Source: Herbiconiux sp. VKM Ac-1786 (GTDB taxonomy: Bacteria; Actinomycetota; Actinomycetes; Actinomycetales; Microbacteriaceae). Taken from it: a stretch of DNA of 64,000 nucleotides. The position numbers and the translations under genes were made by a program. The stretch covers positions 1,908,513 to 1,972,512 of the forward strand of contig NZ_JADKSG010000001.1 of NCBI RefSeq assembly GCF_015350805.1. Direction: 5' to 3'. Shown here piece by piece: positions 1 to 7,726 of the stretch; within the stretch, counting starts at the first letter, position 1; every line of letters starts with the position of its first letter. The notes under the pieces were generated by a model. It ran no database searches. It saw only the letters and a list, made by a program, of their open reading frames with translations, and had not been told where the DNA came from.

Positions 1-444
1 GGCACCAGTTCCTCCATCTTCCAGATCGCGGCCGTGGTGGGGGCCCTCGGCGTGCCCCTGCTCGCCCAGCGGCTGGGCATCCCGCGCACGTTCATCGGGG
101 TGGCGGTGCTCTGGGTGACGTTCCCGCTCGGGCTGATGCTGGCCCCCGAGGCGTGGCTCGCCTGGGGCTTCCTCGGCGGCGTCGCGCAGGGCGGCGGCAT
201 CACGATCGTGTTCATGCTCGTCGTGCAGCTCTCGCTGACCGGCACGCACGCGCGTCGGCTCTCGGCGATGGTGCAGGGCGTCGGCTACGCGCTCGGCGCG
301 ACGGCGCCGGCCCTCGTCGGAGCGGTGCACGACGCGACGGGCGCCTGGACGTTGCCGATCGCGGTCGTGCTGGGCGCCACCCTCGTGTTCGCGGTCGCCG
401 GCCTGCTCGGGGCCCTGCGGGCGACGGGTCCGCGGCGACGCTGA
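1..444 (+). CDS. MFS transporter, C-terminal fragment (CynX/NimT-like)
   Basis: This is the last 147 residues of a membrane transporter whose start lies left of the window; the frame is open from base 1 to the TGA at 442-444. Four or five hydrophobic helices are visible. Cytoplasmic Arg-rich loops and the Gly-rich stretch GGVAQGGGITIVF resemble the C-terminal half of cyanate/nitroimidazole-type (CynX/NimT) MFS exporters. The protein ends in a basic tail (ATGPRRR). The substrate cannot be inferred. It is followed 73 bases later by a separately promoted oxidoreductase gene. The MFS call is firm and the subfamily is an inference. Confidence 0.7.
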   Translation, partial: GTSSSIFQIAAVVGALGVPLLAQRLGIPRTFIGVAVLWVTFPLGLMLAPEAWLAWGFLGGVAQGGGITIVFMLVVQLSLTGTHARRLSAMVQGVGYALGATAPALVGAVHDATGAWTLPIAVVLGATLVFAVAGLLGALRATGPRRR

Positions 445-505
445 CGGGGGCGGCGACGGGCTGCGCGGCGACGGGCTGCGCGATCCAGGGCGACGGATGC
501 GCGCC

Positions 506-517
506 TAGGCTGGTTCC
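506..517 (+). promoter_or_regulatory. Leaderless -10 box for the LLM oxidoreductase
   Basis: TAGGCT at 506-511 is followed by exactly six bases and then the GTG at 518. There is no Shine-Dalgarno sequence, so transcription probably starts at or next to the start codon. Confidence 0.6.
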
Positions 518-1441
518 GTGGACTTCAGAATCTTCACCGAACCGCAGCAGGGTGCGAGCTACGACGAGCTGCTCGCCGTCGCGAAGGCGACGGAGGAGCT
601 CGGCTTCGACGCGTTCTTCCGCTCCGACCACTACCTCCGGATGGGCGACGGCGACCCCGGCTACGGGCCGACCGATGCGTGGACGACGCTGGCCGGGCTC
701 GCCCGCGAGACCAGCCGCATCCGGCTCGGCACGATGGTGTCGAGCGTCACGTACCGGTACCCGGGCATCCTCGCGATCCAGGTCGCGCAGGTCGACGCGA
801 TGTCGGGCGGGCGCGCCGAGCTGGGGCTCGGCACCGGATGGTTCGAGCAGGAGCACCGGGCGTACGGCATCCCGTTCCCGCCGAAGCGGTTCGACCTGCT
901 CGAGGAGCAGCTCGAGATCGTGACCGGGCTCTGGTCGACGCCGGCCGGTTCCACCTACTCCTTCGACGGTGCTCACTACACGCTCGAGGACTCGCCGGCG
1001 CTGCCGAAGCCCGTGCAGTCGCCGGTGCCCGTGATCGTCGGCGGCAAGGGCGCGAAGCGCACGCCGCTGCTCGCGGCCCGGTTCGCGACCGAGTTCAACA
1101 TCCCGTTCCCCGACCCGGGCACGACGCCCGGGCTGATCGCGGGCGTGCGGTCGGCCTGCGAATCGGTCGGGCGCGACCCCGACTCGCTCACGTACTCGGC
1201 GGCGCTCGTGGTGGCGACGGGGTCGTCGGAGGCGTCGTTCCAGGCGCGGGCCGCGGCGATCGGGCGCGAGCCGGCCGAGCTGCGGACGAACGGGCTGGCC
1301 GGGTCGGCCGCCGAGGTCGTCGACACGCTCGGCGCGCTTCGCGAGGAGGGGGTGACCCGGGTGTACCTGCAGGTTCTCGACCTGGGCGACCTCGACCACC
1401 TCGACTTCATCGCGCGGGAGATCGTGCCGCAGCTGGGCTGA
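518..1441 (+). CDS. LLM-class flavin/F420-dependent oxidoreductase
   Basis: A 307-residue luciferase-like monooxygenase-fold protein. It starts MDFRIFTEPQQGASYDE, and the phrase FDAFFRSDHYLRMGDGDPG is typical of the F420-dependent LLM oxidoreductases annotated in actinobacteria. The conserved middle segment with LGLGTGWFEQEHRAYGIPF and the barrel strand SPVPVIVGGKGAKRTP are present. Family members use reduced F420 or FMN in redox steps of secondary metabolism or detoxification. The substrate here is unknown. The GTG start at 518 is chosen because a -10 box sits six bases upstream. The gene stands alone and converges with the thioesterase gene. Confidence 0.85.
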   Translation: MDFRIFTEPQQGASYDELLAVAKATEELGFDAFFRSDHYLRMGDGDPGYGPTDAWTTLAGLARETSRIRLGTMVSSVTYRYPGILAIQVAQVDAMSGGRAELGLGTGWFEQEHRAYGIPFPPKRFDLLEEQLEIVTGLWSTPAGSTYSFDGAHYTLEDSPALPKPVQSPVPVIVGGKGAKRTPLLAARFATEFNIPFPDPGTTPGLIAGVRSACESVGRDPDSLTYSAALVVATGSSEASFQARAAAIGREPAELRTNGLAGSAAEVVDTLGALREEGVTRVYLQVLDLGDLDHLDFIAREIVPQLG

Positions 1442-1487
1442 GCCGCCTCGATCGGCTCGGCCCCGCAGTCCGCGCTCGGTGCGCGGG

Positions 1488-2441
1488 TCAGACCGGGAGC
1501 GCCTCGAGGGAGTCGCGGAGCCGGGTGAGCTCGGCGGCGTGCTCCGCGAGCCGGCGGTCCTCGTCGGAGCGCGCCGGAAGCGCCTCGACCGCCCGGGCCC
1601 GCCCGTCGGGGCCGAGGTCGACGAAGATCGTCATGCAGTGCGTCGTCAGCCGCAGCTCCTGCGGCGTGCGCGGCGACGCCGCCCGCACGTGCACCGCGAT
1701 GTGCAGGCTCCGCCCGCCCGTGCGGATCAGCCGCGCCTCCACCTCCACGAGGTCCCCGATCCGGATCGGGCTGAAGAAGTGGATCCCGCCCGAGTACACC
1801 GCCACCGCCTGCTCCGACGTCCAGGAGGCGGCGCAGGCGTAGGCCGCCTCGTCGATCCAGCGCAGCACCGTTCCGCCGTGGGCGTTGCCGCCGAAGTTCG
1901 CGTCCTGCGGCGCGGCGAGGAAGCGGAAGACCGTGCGCGGGGTCGTTCCCTCGGCGGTGAACCGCTGGGCGAGCATCGCGTCGCGGATGGCCCGGCGCGG
2001 GGCGAGCCTCTCCGCGGCGCGTTCGTGGAGCATCCGCTCGTCGTCGTCGGCCGGCACCCACTCGGGCACCGGCTGCGGGGAACCGGTGGCGTCGACCGCC
2101 ACGAAGACGAGCAGGCAATGGGTGGCGGGTGTGAAGCGGCGGCTCCGTGCATCCGCCGACCCGATCTGCACGAGCACCTGCATGCTCGTGCGCCCCGTGT
2201 GGATGATGCGCGCGCGGGCCTCGATCAGCTCGCCCGGCTGCACGCGGCGGGTGAAGTGCACGTTGCCGACGTAGGCGGTGACGCAGTAGGCGCCGCTCCA
2301 GCCGACGGCGCACGCGTAGCCGGCCTTGTCGATCCACTCGAGCACGCGGCCGGCGGCGACGGTGCGGCCGTCGGCGGCCGCGTCCTGCGGGGCGGCGAGG
2401 AAGCGCAGGGTGATGCGGTCGTTCGAGGTCACCTTGGTCAC
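1488..2441 (-). CDS. Acyl-CoA thioesterase with two hotdog domains
   Basis: 317 residues made of two similar hotdog halves, at about residues 8-135 and 165-290. Both contain FRFLAAPQDA or RFLAAPQDA followed by a WID motif. The second half keeps the full N-F-G-G-N-A-H-G-G signature before WIDEAAYACA. The first half reads DGRTVAAGRVLEWIDKAG, keeping the Asp but lacking the Asn/His-Gly-Gly part, so the two sites may not be equivalent. The family hydrolyses acyl-CoA to free acid and CoA in the cytoplasm. The start is GTG at 2441, with GAATCT six bases upstream as a degenerate leaderless -10. Confidence 0.85.
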   Translation of the reverse strand: MTKVTSNDRITLRFLAAPQDAAADGRTVAAGRVLEWIDKAGYACAVGWSGAYCVTAYVGNVHFTRRVQPGELIEARARIIHTGRTSMQVLVQIGSADARSRRFTPATHCLLVFVAVDATGSPQPVPEWVPADDDERMLHERAAERLAPRRAIRDAMLAQRFTAEGTTPRTVFRFLAAPQDANFGGNAHGGTVLRWIDEAAYACAASWTSEQAVAVYSGGIHFFSPIRIGDLVEVEARLIRTGGRSLHIAVHVRAASPRTPQELRLTTHCMTIFVDLGPDGRARAVEALPARSDEDRRLAEHAAELTRLRDSLEALPV

Positions 2442-2572
2442 ACTGGCAGATTCCGGATGCCCGTTCCGGGCGCCCGGGCGGAAAGATCGGCCGTTCTTGC
2501 GAACCGGGCAAGGCGCGGCAGGGTCGGCGGGCGGCGCGCAACCCGGGGCGCGGCGGTGTCGGCGGGCGGGCG

Positions 2573-2584
2573 TACTGTGGGCGC
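2573..2584 (+). promoter_or_regulatory. Leaderless -10 box for the small monooxygenase
   Basis: TACTGT at 2573-2578, six bases, then ATG at 2585. No Shine-Dalgarno sequence is visible. Confidence 0.55.
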
Positions 2585-2878
2585 ATGACCGTGATCTCGC
2601 TGCTCGACCTGCGCATCAAGCCCGACCTGCTCGACTCCGCGCCGGAGGTGATCCACTCGGTGCTCGCCGCCACCCGCGCCCGCGAGGGCAGCCTCGGTGT
2701 CGAGGTGACCGTCGACGCCGACGACCGCGAGCACTTCATCGTGGTCGAGAAGTGGGAGTCGATGGAGGCCGACGACGCGTACCGCGAGTGGCGGTCGACG
2801 CCCGAGGGCGTGTCCGACCTGGGGTCGCTGCTGGCGGCGCCGCCGGTGCTGACGCGCACGGTCGTCACCGACATCTGA
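2585..2878 (+). CDS. Antibiotic-biosynthesis monooxygenase (ABM) domain protein
   Basis: A 97-residue single-domain protein of the dimeric ferredoxin-like ABM fold. The core signature is REGSLGVEVTVDADD followed by HFIVVEKWESMEADDAYREW, where family members show E-x-W-x-(S/D)xxAxxxH. The usual His of that last motif is replaced by Tyr-Arg. Members act as cofactor-free quinol monooxygenases, haem-degrading enzymes or general oxygenases; which applies here is not visible. The gene is leaderless. The next gene downstream, the helicase, has its own promoter. Confidence 0.75.
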   Translation: MTVISLLDLRIKPDLLDSAPEVIHSVLAATRAREGSLGVEVTVDADDREHFIVVEKWESMEADDAYREWRSTPEGVSDLGSLLAAPPVLTRTVVTDI

Positions 2879-2909
2879 GGGCTCGCCGCCCGGGCTCGGG
2901 CGGTGGCAC

Positions 2910-2938
2910 TCGACAGGGGTCGGCCGATCGTGTAGTGT
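2910..2938 (+). promoter_or_regulatory. Sigma-70-type promoter of the RNA helicase
   Basis: TCGACA at 2910-2915, a 17-base spacer, and TAGTGT at 2933-2938. A start near 2945 would leave an untranslated leader of about 200 bases. Confidence 0.6.
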
Positions 2939-2944
2939 CGGTTG

Positions 2945-3144
2945 GTCGGCTCTGGACACCGTGGGGTTCCCTGCGGTTGGGTTTGTAAGTCTGGTGGGCC
3001 GGTTTCCCAGTCAGCGCATGGAAGCGCTGGTCACTGGTGAATGTCGCGTACGACACGGCCCCCGCTACTCCCGGGGATCTAGTTAGCACTGCCAACACGT
3101 TCGGTGTTGAGGTGTGCGCAATTCGAGATAACCCAGGAAGAATC
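2945..3144 (+). promoter_or_regulatory. Hairpin-rich 5' leader of the DEAD-box helicase
   Basis: About 200 untranslated bases contain a series of strong stems. These are GGAcACC/GGTTCC (2954-2970), CCAGT-CAGCGC/GCGCTG-GTC-ACTGG (3007-3037), TGTCG/CGACA with loop CGTA (3042-3055), a CCCCG/CGGGG stem near 3060-3077, and CAACAC/GTGTTG with loop GTTCG (3093-3109) enclosed by GCAC/GTGC. The stems stop about 25 bases before the ATG at 3145, just ahead of the likely ribosome site CCAGGAAG. Helicase mRNAs of this class are often cold- or self-regulated through their leaders. A specific RNA family was not recognised. Confidence 0.55.
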
Positions 3145-5340
3145 ATGCCCAAATCCAACAAGTCCGGTGGCTTCAAAGCCGCCAAGAACTACGAGCCCCG
3201 CACCCCCGGCAAGGGCGGCCCCAAGGCCGGCAGCCGCAGCCCCTCGCACCGTGGCTTCAAGCCCGCCGACGAGTCGGCGCCGCGCAAGCAGCGCTGGAAC
3301 GCCGACGAGCGCAGCGCCCGCGGCGCGGCCCCGAGCTCGCGCGGCGAGCGTCCCTCGTACGGCGACCGTCCCGAGCGTCCCGCCTACGGTGACCGTCCCG
3401 AGCGCGGCGGCTACAGCCGCGGTGAGCGGTCGGAGCGTCCGTCGTACGGTGACCGTCCTGAGCGCGGCGGCTACAGCCGCGGTGAGCGGTCGGAGCGTCC
3501 GTCGTACGGTGACCGTCCCGAGCGCGGCGGCTACAGCCGCCCGAGCCGCGAGAACGGCTTCAACAAGTCCGGCACCGGCACCGGTCGCAGCGAGCGTCCG
3601 GCGTACGGCCGCGACGAGCGCCCCGCCCACAACCGCGACGAGCGTCCCTCGTACGACCGCGACGAGCGTCGCGTGCCGCAGCGCACCGACCGCCAGAAGT
3701 GGAACGACGCCCGCAACGAGGAGCGCCGCGCCGAGGCCGCCAAGGCCCGCGAGGACGCGCCCAAGAGGACGTGGGAAGAGCGCCCCAAGCGCTCCTTCGA
3801 CCGCGCTGACCGCCCGGCGCGCAGCTTCGACGACCGCCCGAAGCGCTCGTTCGACCGCGACGACCGTCCGGCTCGCACCGAGCGTCCCGCCTACAACGAC
3901 CGTCCGGCTCGCACCGAGCGTCCGGCGTACAACGACCGTCCGGCGCGCAGCTTCGACGACCGCCCCAAGCGCTCGTTCGACCGCGACGACCGCCCGGCCC
4001 GCAGCTTCGACCGCGACAGCCGCCCGGCCCGCGCCGAGCGCAGCGACCGCGGCAGCGACTTCTACCCGAACCGCGACAGCAAGCCCGCCTTCAACCAGGC
4101 CGACGACGTCGTGCTCGAGCGCCTCGAGGCCCAGGCCACCCTCGCCGGAGACGTCGACGGCGTGACCTTCGCCGACCTCGGCATCGGCGGCAACATCACC
4201 CGCGTGCTCAAGGAGCTCGGCGCCGAGAGCCCGTTCCCGATCCAGGCGGCCACCATCCCGATGGTGCTCGAGGGTCGCGACGTGCTCGGCCGTGGCCGCA
4301 CCGGTTCCGGCAAGACCATCGCCTTCGGCGCCCCCCTCGTGGAGCGCCTGATGGAGAACGGCGGCGGCGCGAACCGCAAGCCGGGCCGCAAGCCCCGGGC
4401 GCTCATCCTGGCCCCGACCCGCGAGCTGGCCCTGCAGATCGACCGCACCGTGCAGCCCATCGCGCGCGCCGTCGGCCTGTTCACCACCCAGATCTACGGC
4501 GGCGTGCCCCAGGCCCGCCAGGTGGGCGCGCTGCAGCGCGGCGTCGACATCATCATCGGCACCCCCGGCCGCATCGAGGACCTGATCGAGCAGCGTCGTC
4601 TCGACCTCAGCGACGTCACCATCACGGTGCTCGACGAGGCCGACCACATGTGCGACCTGGGCTTCCTCGAGCCGGTGCAGCGCATCCTGCGTCACACCAA
4701 GGACGGCGGCCAGAAGCTGCTCTTCTCCGCCACCCTCGACAAGGGTGTCGCCACCCTGGTCGAGGAGTTCCTCGTCAACCCGAGCGTGCACGAGGTCGCC
4801 GGTGAGGACCAGGCGTCCAGCACCATCGACCACCGCGTGCTCGTCGTCGAGAGCCGCGACAAGAGCGAGATCATCAAGCAGCTCGCCGACCGCGAGGGCA
4901 AGACGCTGATCTTCAGCCGCACCCGCGCCTACGCCGAGATGCTGGCCGAGCAGCTGGAGGACGCCGGCTTCCCGGCCACCAGCCTGCACGGCGACCTCAA
5001 CCAGTCGCGCCGCACACGCAACCTGCAGCAGCTCACCAGCGGGCGGGTCAACGTGCTCGTGGCGACCGACGTGGCGGCCCGCGGCATCCACGTCGACGAC
5101 ATCGACCTGGTCATCCAGGCCGACGCGCCCGACGAGTACAAGACGTACCTGCACCGCGCCGGCCGCACCGGCCGTGCCGGCAAGAAGGGCACCGTGGTCA
5201 CCCTGATCCCGCGCGCCCGTCGTCGCCGCATGGACGAGCTGCTCGACCGCGCCGAGATCGAGGCCGAGATGGTCGACGCCTTCCCCGGCGACGCCCTGCT
5301 CGGTGAGATCGCGGCCGACAGCCCGGTCGCACCCCGCTAG
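3145..5340 (+). CDS. DEAD-box ATP-dependent RNA helicase with long disordered N-terminus
   Basis: 731 residues. Residues 1 to about 320 are low-complexity and charged (Arg, Asp, Glu, Gly, Ser, Tyr), built from repeats such as RPERGGYSRGERSERPSYGD and TERPAYNDRPAR. The helicase core follows: GRTGSGKT (Walker A, about residue 385), APTRELALQ, TPGR, DEAD (497-500), FSATLDKG, then in the second lobe VATDVAARGIH and HRAGRTGRAG. The core unwinds RNA duplexes using ATP, probably for ribosome assembly or mRNA turnover in the cold. The long tail is N-terminal, whereas many bacterial homologues carry theirs at the C-terminus. ATG 3145 is chosen over an in-frame GTG at 3037 because the latter lies among leader hairpins. 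Confidence 0.95.
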   Translation: MPKSNKSGGFKAAKNYEPRTPGKGGPKAGSRSPSHRGFKPADESAPRKQRWNADERSARGAAPSSRGERPSYGDRPERPAYGDRPERGGYSRGERSERPSYGDRPERGGYSRGERSERPSYGDRPERGGYSRPSRENGFNKSGTGTGRSERPAYGRDERPAHNRDERPSYDRDERRVPQRTDRQKWNDARNEERRAEAAKAREDAPKRTWEERPKRSFDRADRPARSFDDRPKRSFDRDDRPARTERPAYNDRPARTERPAYNDRPARSFDDRPKRSFDRDDRPARSFDRDSRPARAERSDRGSDFYPNRDSKPAFNQADDVVLERLEAQATLAGDVDGVTFADLGIGGNITRVLKELGAESPFPIQAATIPMVLEGRDVLGRGRTGSGKTIAFGAPLVERLMENGGGANRKPGRKPRALILAPTRELALQIDRTVQPIARAVGLFTTQIYGGVPQARQVGALQRGVDIIIGTPGRIEDLIEQRRLDLSDVTITVLDEADHMCDLGFLEPVQRILRHTKDGGQKLLFSATLDKGVATLVEEFLVNPSVHEVAGEDQASSTIDHRVLVVESRDKSEIIKQLADREGKTLIFSRTRAYAEMLAEQLEDAGFPATSLHGDLNQSRRTRNLQQLTSGRVNVLVATDVAARGIHVDDIDLVIQADAPDEYKTYLHRAGRTGRAGKKGTVVTLIPRARRRRMDELLDRAEIEAEMVDAFPGDALLGEIAADSPVAPR
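3388..3540 (+). repeat. 60-bp tandem repeat inside the helicase gene
   Basis: A 60-base unit recurs in frame: 3421-3480 and 3481-3540 differ at one base, and 3388-3420 matches the second half. It encodes repeated Arg/Glu/Gly/Tyr-rich 20-residue blocks. Confidence 0.9.
3867..3944 (+). repeat. 36-bp direct repeat inside the helicase gene
   Basis: Two near-identical in-frame copies encode ARTERPAYNDRP. They lie in the same disordered segment as the 60-bp repeat. Confidence 0.75.
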
Positions 5341-5365
5341 AGCCGAAGCCCGAGCGAGAGCCCGA

Positions 5366-6328
5366 GTGAGCCTCACCCCACCGCCGCACGCCGGCCGTCT
5401 GCCCCTCGGGGCGGCGGTCGGCGTCGCCGTCGTGTGCGGCGTGCTGATGGCGACCCAGTCGCGCATCAACGGCGAGTTCGGACGCCGGCTCGGCGACGGC
5501 TACACGGCCGCGGCAATCAGTTTCGCGGTCGGCCTGCTGATCGTCGTCGTGATCGTCGCGCTGATGCCCTCGGCGCGGGTCGGTGCCCGCCGGGCCGTCG
5601 CCGAGGTGCGCGGCGGCCGGCTTCCGTTCTGGATGCTCTTCGCCGGCGTCGGGGGCGGCATCTTCGTGCTGACGCAGGGCCTCGCCTCCGCCCTCGTGGG
5701 CGTCTCGCTCTTCACCGTGGCCTTCATCGGCGGCCAGACCGTGAGCGGCCTCGTCGTCGACCGCGTCGGGATCGGCCCGGGCGGCCGCCGCTACCTGACT
5801 CTGCGTCGCGTGCTGGGCGCGGGTATCGCGTTCGGCGTGGTGGTCTGGTCGGTGGCCGCGCACATCGACCCCGAGATCCCGTTCTGGCTGCTCCTGCTGC
5901 CGTTCGCGGCCGGCATCGCGCAGGCGGTGCAGCAGGCGGCGAACGGCAGGGTGGCCGCCGCGGCCGGATCGGCCGTGAGCTCGACGCTGTTCAACTTCAT
6001 CGCCGGCACCGCGCTGCTGCTCGTCATCGCCGTCGTGCACGCCCTCGTGGTGGGCGGCCTGCCGACGTCGTTCCCGCCCGAGTGGTGGCTCTACCTCGGC
6101 GGTCCGCTCGGCGTCACCTTCATCTTCGGGCTCGCGACCGCGGTGCGCAGCACCGGCGTGCTGCTGCTCGGCCTCTGCTCCATCTCGGGGCAGCTCCTCG
6201 GCTCGATCGCCATCGACCTGATCGCCCCGGGCGCCGGCCACGGCGTCGACTGGACCACCCCGATCGCCGCGGTGCTCGTCATCGCCGCCGTGCTGATCGT
6301 CTCGCTGCCCTCGCGCCCGCGACTCTAG
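5366..6328 (+). CDS. DMT-superfamily transporter, fused double YdcZ/DUF606
   Basis: 320 residues, about ten transmembrane helices in two homologous halves. The first half opens with GVLMATQSRINGEFGRRLGD and the second with GIAQAVQQAANGRVAAAAGS, both matching the YdcZ (DUF606) signature that usually occurs as separate 150-residue subunits. The gene is therefore the fused form of a small-molecule exporter of the inner membrane. The substrate is unknown. GTG 5366 is preferred because an upstream ATG at 5303 would overlap the helicase gene and add a charged, helix-free leader. It lies 25 bases after the helicase stop and may be co-transcribed with it. Confidence 0.75.
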   Translation: MSLTPPPHAGRLPLGAAVGVAVVCGVLMATQSRINGEFGRRLGDGYTAAAISFAVGLLIVVVIVALMPSARVGARRAVAEVRGGRLPFWMLFAGVGGGIFVLTQGLASALVGVSLFTVAFIGGQTVSGLVVDRVGIGPGGRRYLTLRRVLGAGIAFGVVVWSVAAHIDPEIPFWLLLLPFAAGIAQAVQQAANGRVAAAAGSAVSSTLFNFIAGTALLLVIAVVHALVVGGLPTSFPPEWWLYLGGPLGVTFIFGLATAVRSTGVLLLGLCSISGQLLGSIAIDLIAPGAGHGVDWTTPIAAVLVIAAVLIVSLPSRPRL

Positions 6329-6330
6329 CC

Positions 6331-6416
6331 GCGCCCACCGCGCCCACCGCGCCCCCTGCGCCCACCGCGCCCCCTGCGCCCACCGCGCCCCCTGCGCCCA
6401 CCGCGCCCACCGCGCG
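6331..6416. repeat. Tandem 9/18-bp repeat between convergent genes
   Basis: Units of GCGCCCACC and GCGCCCCCT alternate in an 18-base period, at least three full copies with flanking half units. They fill the gap between the two stop codons. Confidence 0.85.
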
Positions 6417-6430
6417 CAGCGGGAACCGCG

Positions 6431-7591
6431 TCAGGGTCGCTCTGCCCGCGGAACGGTCTCGGGAACGAGCCGCAGGCCTGCCCGCGCCGGCCGCACGTGC
6501 GGCCCCGCCGGGATGCGCCACCCCTCGACCCCGCCGATCGCCGCGATCGCGGCCTCGTCGAGCGTGATGCCGAGTCCCGGCTCGTCGCCGAGGCGGATGC
6601 CGCCGTCGTCGATCGTCTGGTCGACCGTGAGGCCGACGGGCATGCCGAGATCCTGCACCTCCGTGGTGAAGTGGTTCGGCACGGCGGCCGCCGCGTGGGC
6701 GATCGGGTTGGCGTTGTAGCCGACCGGACTGACCGGCAGGTCGCGGGCGTGCGCGATGGCCGACACCCGCAGGAAGTGGGTGATGCCCCAGACCATGCCG
6801 GCCTGCACCACGTCGACGCCGTGCGCGTCGAGCAGCGGTCCGTACTGCTCGAGGCCGACGAGGTTCTCGCCCGTCGCGACGGCGGCCTTGACCGCGCGGC
6901 TCACGGCGGCGTTGCCGGCCGAGTCCCAGCGGCGCACCGGCTCCTCGATCCAGGTCAGCGGCACCTGCGCCTCGACCTCGGCGATGTAGCGCACGGCCTG
7001 CTTGACGTTCCACGACTCGTTCGCGTCGAGCATCAGCGCGGGGCGGGGGGAGTTGCGGCGCAGCGTGTCGGCGACCGCCTTCAGGCGTGCCACGTCGGTG
7101 TCGCTGTCGCGGCCGCCCTTGAGCTTGGCGCTGGCGAAGCCGCGATCGGCGTAGCGCGTGTACAGGGCGACGAGCTCCTCGTCGCCGAGGGCGATGTCCA
7201 GCCCCGAGGCGTAGCCGGGTACGAAGCGGTCGCGGGCGCCGAGCGTGCGCCAGAGGGGTTCGCCGGCCATCTTCGCCTTGAGGTCCCAGAGCGCCATGTC
7301 GACGGCGCCGATGGTGCCGAAGGTGGCACCGGCATGGCCCGTCTTGAAGACGTGGGCGAGCATCCGGTCGTAGAGGGCGACGACCGCCCGCGGGTCCTCG
7401 TTCTCGATCGCCGGGAAGACCCGCGCGATGTCGGTGTGCGCACCGAGACCGATGCCGGTGAGGCCGCCGTCGGTGTGCAGCAGCAGCAGGGGCACCTCGG
7501 TGACGCCACCGGCCACCACGCCGTTGACGTCACCGACGGGGCGGCCCCAGTCGTGCACGGTGGTCAGACTCGTGAAGCCTGTGATTCTCAT
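6431..7591 (-). CDS. Enolase-superfamily (mandelate racemase/MLE-like) enzyme
   Basis: 386 residues with an enolase N-terminal cap and a (beta/alpha)7-beta barrel. The K-x-K base motif is present as SAKLKGG (about 163-170), with metal ligands in LMLDANESW, WIEEPVRRWD and TGENLVGLEQY. The usual QPD and PHG motifs that supply the Asp-His catalytic pair instead read QAGMVWGIT and VSPVGYN, so the pair appears absent. Family members dehydrate or epimerise sugar acids. Its neighbours are a FadR regulator, a lactonase-type amidohydrolase and a sugar importer, which supports a sugar-acid pathway. The start codon ATG 7591 follows AGGAC. The gene is divergent from the regulator. Confidence 0.85.
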   Translation of the reverse strand: MRITGFTSLTTVHDWGRPVGDVNGVVAGGVTEVPLLLLHTDGGLTGIGLGAHTDIARVFPAIENEDPRAVVALYDRMLAHVFKTGHAGATFGTIGAVDMALWDLKAKMAGEPLWRTLGARDRFVPGYASGLDIALGDEELVALYTRYADRGFASAKLKGGRDSDTDVARLKAVADTLRRNSPRPALMLDANESWNVKQAVRYIAEVEAQVPLTWIEEPVRRWDSAGNAAVSRAVKAAVATGENLVGLEQYGPLLDAHGVDVVQAGMVWGITHFLRVSAIAHARDLPVSPVGYNANPIAHAAAAVPNHFTTEVQDLGMPVGLTVDQTIDDGGIRLGDEPGLGITLDEAAIAAIGGVEGWRIPAGPHVRPARAGLRLVPETVPRAERP

Positions 7592-7649
7592 CGTGTCCTG
7601 CTTTTCTCCAGTGAACCGCACGACGCCTCTCGCGAGAGCGTGTGAACAG

Positions 7650-7662
7650 CATACATCATATG
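7650..7662. promoter_or_regulatory. Candidate FadR/GntR operator
   Basis: CATACATCATATG is an inverted repeat, CATA-N5-TATG, in the 135-base gap between the enolase-family gene and its divergent regulator. CATACATCA recurs at 13839-13847 ahead of the ABC importer operon. Confidence 0.5.
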
Positions 7663-7714
7663 TTTGGTTACGCCGCAACGAACAGACGTATGACGAGTGG
7701 CGGATGCTCGCGCC

Positions 7715-7726
7715 TAGACTCGTCGC
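7715..7726 (+). promoter_or_regulatory. Leaderless -10 box for the FadR-type regulator
   Basis: TAGACT at 7715-7720, six bases, then ATG at 7727. Confidence 0.6.

Noticed and set aside
3037-3144. GTG 3037 as an upstream start for the helicase
   Set aside because: The added residues would overlap the leader hairpins, and ATG 3145 has a better ribosome site.
3079-5469. A reading frame of almost 800 codons on the minus strand opposite the helicase
   Set aside because: It is antisense to a gene with all helicase motifs, has no domain signature and results from the very high GC content at third positions.
6329-6430. Stop-codon read-through of the DMT transporter into the 9/18-bp repeat
   Set aside because: The repeat is only open in other frames, and the transporter already has its full set of helices at the TAG.
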